DNA of 64,000 bases from JAKEFM01 sp035695825 (lineage in GTDB: Bacteria > Planctomycetota > UBA1135 > JAKEFM01): assembly GCA_035695825.1 (NCBI GenBank), contig DASRRH010000022.1, positions 1-64,000 on the forward strand, given 5' to 3'. Made by a program: the position numbers and the translations under genes. This document shows, one piece after another, positions 42,949 through 51,463 of the stretch (position 1 is its first letter; the number at the start of each line of letters is the position of its first letter). Below the pieces are notes generated by a model. That model was given only the letters and a program-made list of their open reading frames with translations, searched no databases and was not told where the DNA came from.

Positions 42949-43453
42949 GAGGCACCTCCTGAGGCGAGATGATGTCGATGAGGGCGAACCCGTAGCGCAG
43001 GTTCACCTCGTGCACGCGCCGCTTCTTCTCCAGGTTCACCATGTGGCGGAAGTTCCACGAGACCAGCCCGTCGAGCCCGGCGACGCTGGCCAGGGCGATG
43101 TGCCGCGCGTCGTTCCGGCTCTTCCGCCCCAGGACGCCCGCGGCCAGGTAGGCCTCGGTCAAGCGCGCCGACACCTCGTCTTCTTCGAGCACGGAAGGAC
43201 CGAGGTCGGCGACGGCCTTCTCGAGAGGAGAACGGAGCCCTCTCGGCGCCCGACCGATCTCCTCGAGCACGGGTACGCCGATGTAAGTCGCGAAGGCGCC
43301 CCCGCGCAAGGCCCCGAGGGTCGTTCGCGTCAGCGCGACGCGAGCGGGAGCTTCCGTGTCGAACAGCGCGCCGAACACCGACGTGTCGAGGTAGAGGTGG
43401 TACTTGGGCAATCTCGGGCTCGACGGGCCTCGGGGCAGCCTGCGGCCGGGCAC
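42941..43453 (-). CDS. PIN-domain toxin-like ribonuclease
   Basis: A PIN protein of up to 170 residues. YLDTSVFGALFD gives the first acidic residue of the metal site, VLEEIGRAPRGLR the second, and SRNDARHIALASVAGLDGLVSWNFRHMVN the third and fourth. RVHEVNLRYGFALIDIISPQEV closes the domain. The ATG at 43453 gives a 15-residue lead; a TTG at 43411 (MPKYHLYLDTS) looks a more natural start. Paired with the small protein downstream as a toxin-antitoxin module. Confidence 0.8.
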   Translation of the reverse strand: MPGRRLPRGPSSPRLPKYHLYLDTSVFGALFDTEAPARVALTRTTLGALRGGAFATYIGVPVLEEIGRAPRGLRSPLEKAVADLGPSVLEEDEVSARLTEAYLAAGVLGRKSRNDARHIALASVAGLDGLVSWNFRHMVNLEKKRRVHEVNLRYGFALIDIISPQEVPRE

Positions 43454-43739
43454 GGACGCAGGTCTTCACCCGAAGAGGTGTGACGGGCGCGCACTATAGC
43501 CCGCCCGGCGCGCGCGTGATCGGAGTCGGGGGAAGTGGGGACGGACCCTGCGAGCGCCGGCGATCACGCGAGGAGCAGCCCAAGAGGAACCGTGCAGAGC
43601 CCGTCGCTGAGCGACACCGCCTCCGTGCCGTCGTGGGCGAGGAGGCCCGCCCCCGGAGTCTGCGCCAGGGAGGAGCGGAGGCCAGGAGTGTCGCGCTCGT
43701 CGAAGCGGCTCGCGCCCTTGCAGAGTAGGAAGCTCTATT

Positions 43740-43794
43740 GAGACAGGAACCCGTCTCTCGCGGGTGGGGAGGGGGTTCGGGGTGCTCGGGACGG
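43740..43794 (+). repeat. 55-bp repeat, left member of inverted pair
   Basis: Starts GAGACAGGAACCCGTCTCTC and ends GCTCGGGACGG. The complement at 49964-50018 matches at 52 of 55 positions with no gap. It can fold on itself through GAGAC...GTCTC. Confidence 0.85.
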
Positions 43795-44062
43795 CGGTCG
43801 TCGCGGCAAGAGACGGCGGCGTAAAGTCGGCCTCCAGGACCCTCGTCTCCCTCGCCGGGTCGACTGCCGGGAAGACGACGGTCGACGCCGTCCCCGCCGG
43901 TTCGGTCGCGCACCTCGAGGGCCTGCGCTTCCTCACCATCCCGCTCTCGGGGATCCCGCCCGCGCTCCTGCATGTGCCCTTCCATCTGCAGGCCGGGGCC
44001 CTCGAGACGGGGGACGCGATCGGGCGGATGTCGAACGCGACGGTCGGGACGATCCGGGCCTA

Positions 44063-44086
44063 GGGCTCGACCCCTCCTTCGAGCCC
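44063..44086 (+). terminator. Perfect 8-bp hairpin
   Basis: GGGCTCGA (44063-44070), loop CCCCTCCT, TCGAGCCC (44079-44086), beginning in the TAG of the relic frame before it. A C-run follows, not T. Confidence 0.5.
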
Positions 44087-44267
44087 CCCCCCCTCTCCAG
44101 CGGGACGACGAACTCCCGCGGCCCGTCCGCGTCGACGCGCCGGGGACGGATCGGCCTCGAGGCCCCGGCGCCCAGGGATCGGACGTTCGATCGAGGCGGG
44201 GTGGGTCGGGGAGGGTGCGAGGTTCCGCGCACGCTGGACATCGAGGCCGATCGCTAGCATTTCCGCC

Positions 44268-44912
44268 ATGGCTCCGCAGATCGCCCTGAACGAGGTCGAG
44301 GCGCGCGTGCTCGGCGTGCTGGTCGAGAAGGCGATGACGACGCCCGACCAGTACCCGCTCTCGCTCCATGCGGCGACGGCCGGCTGCAACCAGAAGAACA
44401 ACCGCCTCCCGCTGGTCGAATGGACCGAGGCCAAGGTGCACGTCGGCTTGCAGGGGCTGGCGATGAAACACCTCGCCGGGCGCTCGTTCCAGGCCGGCGG
44501 GCGCGTCGAGAAGTTCCGCCACAACGGGGGCGAAACGCTCGGCGTCGACGACGCGCATCTCGCCGTGCTCGCCGAGCTCCTGATGCGCGGGCCGCAGCAA
44601 CCGGGCGAGCTGCGCTCGCGCGTCGAGCGCATGACGCCGACCCCGACGCTCGAAGCGCTGCAGGCGCGCCTGGCGCACTTGATCGAGAAGGGCTACGTCC
44701 AGCGCATCGACCCGGGCGCCGGCTCGCGCGCCGAGCGCTACGTGCAGCTGCTCGCGGCCGGCCTGCACCCTCTCGATGCGCCCGCGGCGGATGCAGCGCC
44801 TGCGCGAGCGGCGAGCCCGTCCGGCCTGGAAGCGCGCGTCTCCACGCTCGAAGGCCAGGTCGGCGAGCTGCGCGCGAAGATCGAAGGGCTCCTGAGCCAG
44901 CTCGGCGCGTGA
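44268..44912 (+). CDS. YceH/DUF480 family protein
   Basis: A 214-residue protein. LNEVEARVLGVLVEKAMTTPDQYPLSLHAATAGCNQKNNR is given here by position (residues 6-45) and is the unmistakable start of the YceH family, two winged-helix domains. LLMRGPQQPGELRSR and LIEKGYVQRI are in the second wing. The last 30 residues form a short coiled coil (LEARVSTLEGQVGEL). The function is not known. It stands alone. Confidence 0.92.
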   Translation: MAPQIALNEVEARVLGVLVEKAMTTPDQYPLSLHAATAGCNQKNNRLPLVEWTEAKVHVGLQGLAMKHLAGRSFQAGGRVEKFRHNGGETLGVDDAHLAVLAELLMRGPQQPGELRSRVERMTPTPTLEALQARLAHLIEKGYVQRIDPGAGSRAERYVQLLAAGLHPLDAPAADAAPARAASPSGLEARVSTLEGQVGELRAKIEGLLSQLGA

Positions 44913-45250
44913 GGAAACTGCCCCGGACGGGTGTTGATCCGGCAGCCGCGCCGCTCGCGTCGGATCGCTCCCCCTAGTTCTCGAGTTCTCGATCCCGCCC
45001 CCGCAGCCGGAGCGGCCCCCTCGCCCTACGCCGCGTCGAGCTTCCTCGAGAGCGCCCCCCAGTCCTTGGCAGGGGCAGGAGCGCCAGGGACAGCGCTCGG
45101 GCACGAAGGCGATCTTTCCCGCCGGGCGAGCCATCGGGTCAGCCGCAGGGAATGACGCAGGATCCCGATTCCGTTACGGGAAAGGGCCCGATCGGGGAAC
45201 TTTTCGCAGGCAGGGCGCGGCCCGATCCACACCCGAGGCGGGCAGTTTTT
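44913..45250. other. Intergenic stretch with possible transposase scrap
   Basis: No complete gene. On the minus strand from an ATG at 45134, ARPAGKIAFVPERCPWRSC then PCQ resembles the first zinc-ribbon half of some transposases, but it breaks off within 30 residues. Low certainty. Confidence 0.3.
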
Positions 45251-47683
45251 TCATCTCCCGGCGAACCCCGGCTTCGGCGGAGAGGTCGCGTCCGCCGTCG
45301 CATAGAAAACGAAGTTCCCGGCGTTCCCCACGCGCGCCATGCGGCGCAGAGCCTCCGGCGGCATCCGGGCCACGTCCTTCTTGTTCAGGAGGAGGATGTC
45401 CGGGTCCCCGTCCCACCACTCGTCGCTCCAATTCCTCCTCGCCGGACCCGGCTGGAGGCGCAGGCGGTCGCCGCCGTAGAAGACCAGGGTCCCCGAGTTG
45501 CAGCGGGGGACGACGACCCTCCCCTCGGGAACGCGAAGGTGCGAGAGCGCGGCGCGTACGGCCTCCTTCGCCGAGTTTCTCTCGAGGACCGGCGCGAAGG
45601 CGAGCGCGCCGCTGACGAAGGTCCCCGCCACGCTGAACGGGAGCATCCCGAGCAACGCGGGGACGCTCCGGAACGCGAGGGAGGCGGCGAAGATCCCGGC
45701 CAGCACGATCCCGACGCCGAGGCAGGCCGCGGCCACGGCTCCGACCCCCTCCACGTGCAAGGAGACGAGGAGCGCGATCCAGGGCGCGACGACGAACGGG
45801 AGCGACACGGTCGCGAACCGCGCCAGGAGGGCTTTCTCCGAGCCGGCTCCGTCCCAGAGCCTGCGGGCCACGAGAGTGGAGAGCCCGGCGAGACCGGGGA
45901 GGAGATACGCGGGGAGAATCGACCGGGAGAACGTGAAGAAGATCGCGGGACTCAATCCCCAGAGGACGAAGTAGGACTCCCAAGGATCGCGCGGGGAGAG
46001 GAGGCGCGCGCGGAGGGATCTCCTCGCCGGGGGACTCCCGCGAGCGGCCGCCGGCACGCCCTCCGGCGCCGGACGCCGCCGGATTCGGAGCACGGCGAGG
46101 AGGGTCCAGGGGAAGAAGCTCGCGGCGAGCATCCCCCAGGCCGAGCCCCACGGGAAGACGTGGGCGTGCCCGTACTTGTCCCCGTAGTGGGAGCTCACGT
46201 ACCGGCGGAGGTGCTCGTTCACGAAGAAGTAGCGGAGGAATCCGGGGGTCGCCCGCTCGGCGAGGAGGTACCAAGGGAGCGAGATGCCGAGGAAGAGGGC
46301 GGTTCCCCGGACCCAAGGAAGGGGCTTCAGAGGAACCGCCCTCCTCGTCAGGAGGCGCCAGCCGAGGATCGGGACGAGCGAGAGGACGACGACGACGGGA
46401 CCCTTGGCGAGCATCCCGAAGCCGAGGGAAGCGAACCCGGCCAGGCCCCACCCCTTTCGCGACGCCTCCGAGGACCCCGTCTGGGCCATCAGGAACGAGA
46501 CGAGCGCGCCCGCGACGCAGAGCGAGGCGGTCACGTCGAGCACCGCCGTTCCCCAGAAGAGATAGAAGCAGCAGGCGCTCGCTGCGACGAGAGTGGCGAG
46601 CCAGGCGGTCGCCGGTCCGTAGCTCCTCCGGGCGGCGACGAAGAGGAGGGCGAGGATCCCGATTCCGGCGAGATAGCTCGGGAATCGCGCGGCCCACTCG
46701 TTGGCTCCGAAGATCTTGAACGAGAGAGCCGTCAGCCAGAAGTGGAGCGGGGGCTTCCCCCAGAACGGGATCCGCTCTCCGTTGTGGTAGCACCACGGGG
46801 TGATCCAGTCCCCCCCGCGGTCCATGTCGAGCGCGATCGATGCGTAGCGGCCTTCGGTCGCGTCGTAGAGGGGGAGGAGGCCGAGGAGGAAGCCCCGGAG
46901 GAGCATCGCGACGAGGAGCCCCGCCCCGCACGCGAAGATCACCTGGCGACGGAAGACCCCGGGAAACCGCTCGGAGGACGCGAGCGCCGCCAGGCCGCGG
47001 AGCGTCCGGGGGGCGTCCCGCATCGTGCGGACGCGGCTCTCCCCGGAGTCCCGCCAGACGACCGGAACCTCGGCGACCTCGAGCCCTCGCTCCCGCGCCA
47101 CGCACAGCGCTTCCACGTCGAAGGGCCAGCCGTCCTCCCGCGACCGGGTGAAGATCTCGTCGGCCGCCCTCCGGGTGAAGAGCTTGAACCCGCACTGGGT
47201 GTCCTTGAACGGGAGCCCCGTCACGGCGCGCGCGACCCAGTGGAGGATCCTCCCGGAGAGGAATCGGCCCCGCCGTGGGGGGATCTGGACGTCGGATCCA
47301 TTCAGACGCCGCGATCCGATCGCGACGTCGGCGCCCCGGTCGAGGGCGCGCGAGAGCTTGGGCAATTCCTCGATCGGGGTGGCGAGGTCCGCGTCCGTGA
47401 AGAGGACCCGCGCGCCGGCGGAGGCGAGGATCCCCGTGCGGACGGCATGCCCCTTCCCCCGGTTCTCCTCCCCAAGGATCAGCCGGCAGCGTGGGTCCGC
47501 GGCGAGGGTTTCCCGCAGCGCCCCCTCGACGTCGTCCGTGCTCCCGTCGGAGACGACCAGGATCTCCCATCGGAGGGGAAGGCGCTCGAGGAATCCCCGG
47601 ATCGAGGCGAGGGTCGTGGGGAGCCGCGCGGCTTCGTTGAAAGCCGGGACGACGACGGAGAGATCGACGCCTTCGGGGGTCAG
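45251..47683 (-). CDS. Fused GT2 glycosyltransferase and ArnT/PMT-like membrane transferase (CTG start)
   Basis: An 810-residue protein if started at the CTG at 47683. Residues 1-215 are a dolichyl-phosphate-mannose-synthase-like GT2 domain: VDLSVVVPAFNEAARLP, LVVSDGSTDDVEG, GKGHAVRTGI, FTDADLATP (metal-binding DxD) and DTQCGFKLF. From 230 on, a GT-C type ArnT/PMT domain (DATEGRYASIALDM, PFWGKPPLHFWLTA) is followed by about ten helices. The frame is open only back to a TGA at 47704-47706. It holds no ATG, GTG or TTG before 47365, where the metal-binding motif would already be lost. A CTG start therefore seems needed. It would both make and use a lipid-linked sugar. Confidence 0.82.
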   Translation of the reverse strand: MTPEGVDLSVVVPAFNEAARLPTTLASIRGFLERLPLRWEILVVSDGSTDDVEGALRETLAADPRCRLILGEENRGKGHAVRTGILASAGARVLFTDADLATPIEELPKLSRALDRGADVAIGSRRLNGSDVQIPPRRGRFLSGRILHWVARAVTGLPFKDTQCGFKLFTRRAADEIFTRSREDGWPFDVEALCVARERGLEVAEVPVVWRDSGESRVRTMRDAPRTLRGLAALASSERFPGVFRRQVIFACGAGLLVAMLLRGFLLGLLPLYDATEGRYASIALDMDRGGDWITPWCYHNGERIPFWGKPPLHFWLTALSFKIFGANEWAARFPSYLAGIGILALLFVAARRSYGPATAWLATLVAASACCFYLFWGTAVLDVTASLCVAGALVSFLMAQTGSSEASRKGWGLAGFASLGFGMLAKGPVVVVLSLVPILGWRLLTRRAVPLKPLPWVRGTALFLGISLPWYLLAERATPGFLRYFFVNEHLRRYVSSHYGDKYGHAHVFPWGSAWGMLAASFFPWTLLAVLRIRRRPAPEGVPAAARGSPPARRSLRARLLSPRDPWESYFVLWGLSPAIFFTFSRSILPAYLLPGLAGLSTLVARRLWDGAGSEKALLARFATVSLPFVVAPWIALLVSLHVEGVGAVAAACLGVGIVLAGIFAASLAFRSVPALLGMLPFSVAGTFVSGALAFAPVLERNSAKEAVRAALSHLRVPEGRVVVPRCNSGTLVFYGGDRLRLQPGPARRNWSDEWWDGDPDILLLNKKDVARMPPEALRRMARVGNAGNFVFYATADATSPPKPGFAGR

Positions 47684-47770
47684 AGGGGGCCACGCGCGGG
47701 GTCAGATCTAAGAGGCGGCCGAGCGAGAGGACAAGAGCCCTCGACCGGTGCCGCCCGGCTCCCCCCCGGG

Positions 47771-47971
47771 TCACCTCCGCGCGGAGGGAAGCCTCGTCCG
47801 GTTCTCCTTCGCGTCCCCGAAGAGAATCGTGCACTTTCCATTGTCTTAGGGCTCGTTGTCGACTCCCGCGAAGCCTGGCCGCACGCTGCGCTTCCGGACG
47901 ATCACCGACTTCGTGCGGTCCGTCCGCGCGGCCGGCTTCGTCCCGTCGTGCGCGCCGACGACGAGCGCGTC
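47771..47971 (-). pseudogene. 3' relic of pntB (NAD(P) transhydrogenase subunit beta)
   Basis: In one frame: DALVVGAHDGTKPAARTD, then a deletion, then KSVIVRKRSVRPGFAGVDNE, a TAA, and DNGKCTILFGDAKEN to a TGA at 47771-47773. Intact PntB has VIGANDVxNPAARxD, KRSMxxGFAGxDNELF and DNTxMLFGDAK in this order. An internal piece of about 15 residues and the whole upstream gene are gone. The rest of 47704-48037 shows nothing. Confidence 0.75.
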
Positions 47972-48037
47972 GCCGGAGGGCTCCGGCGCCGGCGCGGGAA
48001 GCCGCGAGCGAGCCGCGCCGGGCGCTCGCGCCCCCCG

Positions 48038-49567
48038 TCAGCCCGCGAGCAGCTTCCGCGCTTCCTCGCAACCGGGCGCCGGGAAACCGAAGTGGCTCGC
48101 CATGACCCGCGTGAGCGCGACGAGGTAGAGCCCCCGGTGCGGCGCGCGAGCGCTCGCGTGCTCGTCTTGGGCCGTCCGGAAGTACTTCTCGGCGTGCAAC
48201 GCGCCGTCCTCGCTGACCGCGAAGCCGAGCAGAAGCGCGAACAGCTTCTCGCTCGGGTGACCGAGCGCGCAGTAGCGGCGCGCAGCCTGGCAGGCGCCCT
48301 TCTGGTCGCGCCCCCGGATGCGGCCGTCGATCTCGGAGAGGAGCGCGGCGGGGTCGTCCTTGGCGCAGGGCTCGCCGTCGTGGTCGTGCGGGAGCGCGCC
48401 GACGTTCCCGGACTGTCCGGCCGTGTGGTAGGCGCCCGCGATCAGGCTCGCGAAGGCGTTCCGGGCGCCGCCGACGCGGGCGATGTGACGCCAGGCGTTG
48501 GCGGCGTCGGAGGCGTGCACGCCGGTGGATGCGCCGTGCACGCTGCCGATCGGCTTGCCCGGACCGGCCTTCGACTGGCCCGGATCGTGCAGCAGGAGAC
48601 GGGTCGCGGCGAGCGACATCGCCGCGCCGACGTCCTCCGGATCGATGCCTTCGGCGAGCGCGGCGGCCGCGGCGCGGGCCGCCGTGGCGCGATCGGCGGA
48701 GAAGAGCGTGTCGCTCAGGCGCTCGATCCAGGGCTCGTCCGCCTTGCGCGTCCCCCTCTCGCGCCCGTCGAGGCCGTGCTCCTCCATGAGTTTGGGCAGG
48801 AGGGAGCGGATCTCGTTCTCCGCCCCCCCGCGGCTCGCGCGCGCTCCGTCCTCGTCGATGCAGAAGCGCACGGACTGGCGCAGCATCGTCAGCGCGTGCT
48901 CCTGGCCGGTGAGCCTCAGGAGGTCGTAGGCGCGCCACGCGAGGACGACCCGGTGCACGTTCATCTCGTCGCGCACCACGGTCTGGAGTTCCTCGTAGGC
49001 CTGCGTGCGCGCCCGTTCCTCGAGGGCGGCGAAGGTGCGCTCGGCCTGCGAGAGGTTCCGCGCCCGGAGGGTCTCGACGAGGCCGGGAGCGCCCGCCGCA
49101 CCGCCCCGGGATTCGAGAGGCTCGAGCGCGTCCTCCTGCGCTCGACCGGATTCCTGGAAGAAGCGCGCGTTGCGGTGGAGCACTTTGAGCACGGGAAGCG
49201 CCGCGTAGGGCGGGGGCATCTGCGCGGCCATCTCGAAGCTCGGCATCATCGCCATCAGCGCGTGATAGCCGTTGTAGTTCGTGCCGCCGTAGGCGCGCGC
49301 ATTCGCGAGGGCTCCGGCGCCCACTAGGTCGGCGAGCGGCGTGCCGCGGCGCAGCCTCTCGACGACGAGCGGCAGGAGAGCGTCGGCGGGAGTCGCCTGC
49401 ATCAGGTCGACCAGCGGATCGAGGGCGCCGAACTTCAGGCGCTCGGGAGCGATCCGGGCGAGCGTCTCCGCGAATCCGAGGCGTTCCGCGAGGGCGAAGC
49501 CCACCGCGGCCGAGCCCATGGTCGTCCCGATCCCTCCCAGGAACTGCCGGCGGCTCGTCGTCTTCAT
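48038..49567 (-). CDS. Tat-exported protein of unknown function
   Basis: A 509-residue protein with a twin-arginine signal (TTSRRQFLGGIGTTMGSAAV), implying export in folded state, usually with a cofactor. The mature part is largely helical with many His: HALMAMMPSFEMAAQM, MNVHRVVLAWRAYD, GSVHGASTGVHASDAANAWRH, GAYHTAGQSGN and ALPHDHDGEPC. Several could bind metal, but no known site is recognised. ATG at 49567 follows GGAGG. An upstream frame to 49936 lacks such a site. It stands alone between two relic-rich regions. Confidence 0.75.
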   Translation of the reverse strand: MKTTSRRQFLGGIGTTMGSAAVGFALAERLGFAETLARIAPERLKFGALDPLVDLMQATPADALLPLVVERLRRGTPLADLVGAGALANARAYGGTNYNGYHALMAMMPSFEMAAQMPPPYAALPVLKVLHRNARFFQESGRAQEDALEPLESRGGAAGAPGLVETLRARNLSQAERTFAALEERARTQAYEELQTVVRDEMNVHRVVLAWRAYDLLRLTGQEHALTMLRQSVRFCIDEDGARASRGGAENEIRSLLPKLMEEHGLDGRERGTRKADEPWIERLSDTLFSADRATAARAAAAALAEGIDPEDVGAAMSLAATRLLLHDPGQSKAGPGKPIGSVHGASTGVHASDAANAWRHIARVGGARNAFASLIAGAYHTAGQSGNVGALPHDHDGEPCAKDDPAALLSEIDGRIRGRDQKGACQAARRYCALGHPSEKLFALLLGFAVSEDGALHAEKYFRTAQDEHASARAPHRGLYLVALTRVMASHFGFPAPGCEEARKLLAG

Positions 49568-49675
49568 GCTCGCCTCCAGGCGAAGCGGCCTTGCGGCCCG
49601 GCCGAGGAACTCCGGGGAGACTACCCGAAAGACCCGCGCGAGAGGGGTTTTGGTAGCGCGAGGCGGTCCGGATGC

Positions 49676-49745
49676 GTGGCTGGAACTGCGGCTCCGCATG
49701 GGGGAGGGGGGAGGAGAGTACGCCTCGCCCTCCCCTGATCCGGAG
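49676..49745 (+). pseudogene. 3'-end remnant of the retropepsin-PDZ gene family (copy D)
   Basis: GTGGCTGGAACTGCGGCTCC, then a G-rich stretch, GAGAGTACGCC and CTCGCCCTCCCCTGATCC correspond to the last 65 bp of the gene at 17686, including the stop codon and first bases after it. Translation gives WLELRLR, as in the terminal PDZ strand VELRLRR. Confidence 0.65.
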
Positions 49746-49963
49746 GCGGCGACGGGGCCGTGGGGTGGGCTCGTGCGTCGGCGCGGCGTTTCCGGCCCCC
49801 GGTCGCGCTCCTCCGGCTCGCCCGTGCTGACCGCGGCCAAGCCCGAGGCGCCCGCGACCCTGCCTGCGGCCGCCCGGGGATCGAAGCGGTCGAGGCCGGG
49901 CGCCCACCCGACGCGACCTCCTCGCCGCGCGGGCAACCTCCATCCCTCTCCAGCCTCCCCCCC

Positions 49964-50018
49964 CCGTCCCGAGCGCCCCGACCCCCCTCCCCACCCGCGA
50001 GAGACGGGTTCCGGTCTC
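49964..50018 (-). repeat. 55-bp repeat, right member of inverted pair
   Basis: Complement of 43740-43794 with three mismatches and no gap. It ends 17 bp before the palindrome of the second DUF4143 gene. Confidence 0.85.
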
Positions 50019-50035
50019 GATCGGAGGTCCTATCC

Positions 50036-50076
50036 TTTCTTGCAAATCGAAAGTTTGACTTTCGCTTTACAAGAAA
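50036..50076. promoter_or_regulatory. 41-bp palindrome before DUF4143 ATPase gene
   Basis: Nested arms TTTCTTG (50036-50042) with CAAGAAA (50070-50076), and CGAAAG (50048-50053) with CTTTCG (50059-50064), separated by CAAAT and CTTTA whose central three bases also pair. The loop is TTTGA. Only two pairs are unmatched outside the loop. Very AT-rich for this genome. It ends 13 nt before the GTG start, with no Shine-Dalgarno between, so it may cover the promoter and act as an operator. Confidence 0.7.
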
Positions 50077-50089
50077 CCAGACTTCCGGG

Positions 50090-51322
50090 GTGATCCCCCG
50101 CACGCTCGAATCGACGGTACGGCGGGCGCTCCGGACCTTCCCGGTCGCCCTCGTCACCGGTCCCCGCCAGAGCGGGAAGACGACCCTGCTCCGCGAACGG
50201 TGGGGAGCGAGCCACCGGTTCGTCTCCCTCGAGGATCCGGACGTCCGGGAGCGCGCGCTCTCCGACCCTCGGGCGTTCCTCCGGTGGGCCCCGCCTCCCG
50301 TCTTCCTCGACGAGATCCAGTACGCGCCCTCGCTCCTCCCCTACGTCAAGACCCTCGTCGACGAGGACCGTCGCCCCGGACGATGGCTCCTCTCCGGGTC
50401 CCAGTCCTTCGGCTTGATGCAGGGCGTCACCGAGTCCCTCGCGGGCCGGATCGCCGTCCTCGCCCTCCTCCCGCTCTCGCTCGCCGAGGCGACCGGACGG
50501 CCGGGGGGGGAGAAGCCCATCGGTCGGATCCTCAAGGAGCTCTTCCGGCCCGGGCGCCCGCGGGCGAGCCGCCGCCGGACGAGGATCGAGCTCGCGGACT
50601 GGCTCCTTCGGGGCGGCTATCCGGAGATCCGGGCGAACCCGAGGGTCGACCGCAGGATCTGGTGCGCGGGGTACGTCCAGACCTACCTCGAGCGCGACGT
50701 CCGGCAGGTCGTCCGCATCGGCGACCTGCGTACGTTCCAGACGTTCCTCCGGATGGCGGCCGCGCGGACGGGGCAGATCTTGAGCTACGCGGACCTCGCC
50801 CGCGACGTCGGCGTGAGCCCGACGACGATCCGCTCCTGGCTCTCGGTCCTCGAGGCGAGCTACCAGATCCTCCTCCTTCCGCCGCACCACGCGAACCTCG
50901 GGAAGCGCCTGGTCAAGTCCCCGAAGATCTACTTCCTCGACACGGGACTCGCGTCCTACCTCTGCGGCCTCCACGACCCGGAAGCCCTCCTCCACGGCCC
51001 GATGGCGGGCGCGCTATTCGAGACGGCGGTCATCGCGGAGTGGGCCAAGGCGTTCCTCCACCGCGGGGAGACTCCGCCCCTCTACTTCTGGAGGTCGAGC
51101 GACGGGCTCGAGGTGGACCTCCTCGTCGAGCGCGACGGGCGCCTCTACCCGATGGAGGCCAAGCTCGCCTCCACGGTGAGGCCGCAGCACGGGGACTCCC
51201 TGCGGCGATGGATCGAGCGCGCCAGGCACCGCGTCCCGATCGGCTTGGTTGTGGCCGACGGGCCCGATCGAGCTCCGCTCGCACCCGGGATCGAGACGGT
51301 CTCCTGGTCCGGTCTGGTGTGA
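50090..51322 (+). CDS. DUF4143-family AAA ATPase (second)
   Basis: A 410-residue protein from a GTG at 50090, giving the family-typical start MIPRTLESTVRRALRTFP. P-loop LVTGPRQSGKTTLLRE, Walker B PPVFLDEIQYAPSLLPYVK, and LLSGSQSFGLMQGVTESLAGR follow. Then come YVQTYLERDVRQVVRIGDLR, a winged-helix part (DLARDVGVSPTTIRSWLSVL) and the C-terminal DUF4143 domain with LYFWRSSDGLEVDLLVE and YPMEAKL, where Glu, Asp and Lys recall a restriction-endonuclease fold. It belongs to a different branch from the ATPase at 15580. No partner gene is near. Function of the family unsettled. Confidence 0.9.
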   Translation: MIPRTLESTVRRALRTFPVALVTGPRQSGKTTLLRERWGASHRFVSLEDPDVRERALSDPRAFLRWAPPPVFLDEIQYAPSLLPYVKTLVDEDRRPGRWLLSGSQSFGLMQGVTESLAGRIAVLALLPLSLAEATGRPGGEKPIGRILKELFRPGRPRASRRRTRIELADWLLRGGYPEIRANPRVDRRIWCAGYVQTYLERDVRQVVRIGDLRTFQTFLRMAAARTGQILSYADLARDVGVSPTTIRSWLSVLEASYQILLLPPHHANLGKRLVKSPKIYFLDTGLASYLCGLHDPEALLHGPMAGALFETAVIAEWAKAFLHRGETPPLYFWRSSDGLEVDLLVERDGRLYPMEAKLASTVRPQHGDSLRRWIERARHRVPIGLVVADGPDRAPLAPGIETVSWSGLV

Positions 51323-51463
51323 TCGGGTTCCGACTCTCCCGAGGCCGGGAGGGCCGTCGAGCCCCGTCTCCCCCATGGCTTCGCCGAGGAGTTGATCCAG
51401 GCGGCGGCCGATGCGACCGCCCCCGGCACGGCGGAGCGGGAGCTGCGCGCGCTCGCGGAGGAT

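Larger units (their letters stand above)
43454..44267. other. 814 bp without a recognised gene; contains inverted repeat and hairpin
   Basis: No family is recognisable on either strand. A plus-strand frame running to a TAG at 44061-44063 ends with GSVAHLEGLRFLTIPLSG, ALLHVPFHLQAG and MSNATVGTIRA. It is followed at once by a perfect hairpin, as if it were the tail of a lost gene. A 55-bp repeat at 43740-43794 recurs inverted at 49964-50018. Confidence 0.5.
49568..50035. other. Gene-free stretch with repeat remnants
   Basis: No gene. Holds the fourth copy of the retropepsin-PDZ 3' tail (49676-49745) and the right member of the 55-bp inverted repeat (49964-50018). Confidence 0.6.

Noticed and set aside
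47856..48128. Plus-strand 90-codon frame
   Set aside because: The minus strand here carries clear pntB motifs; the plus frame has none.
45152..50045. Open frames of 1391 and 1623 codons over the GT fusion and Tat protein
   Set aside because: They cover recognised genes and relics in other frames and are low-complexity Arg/Glu-rich.
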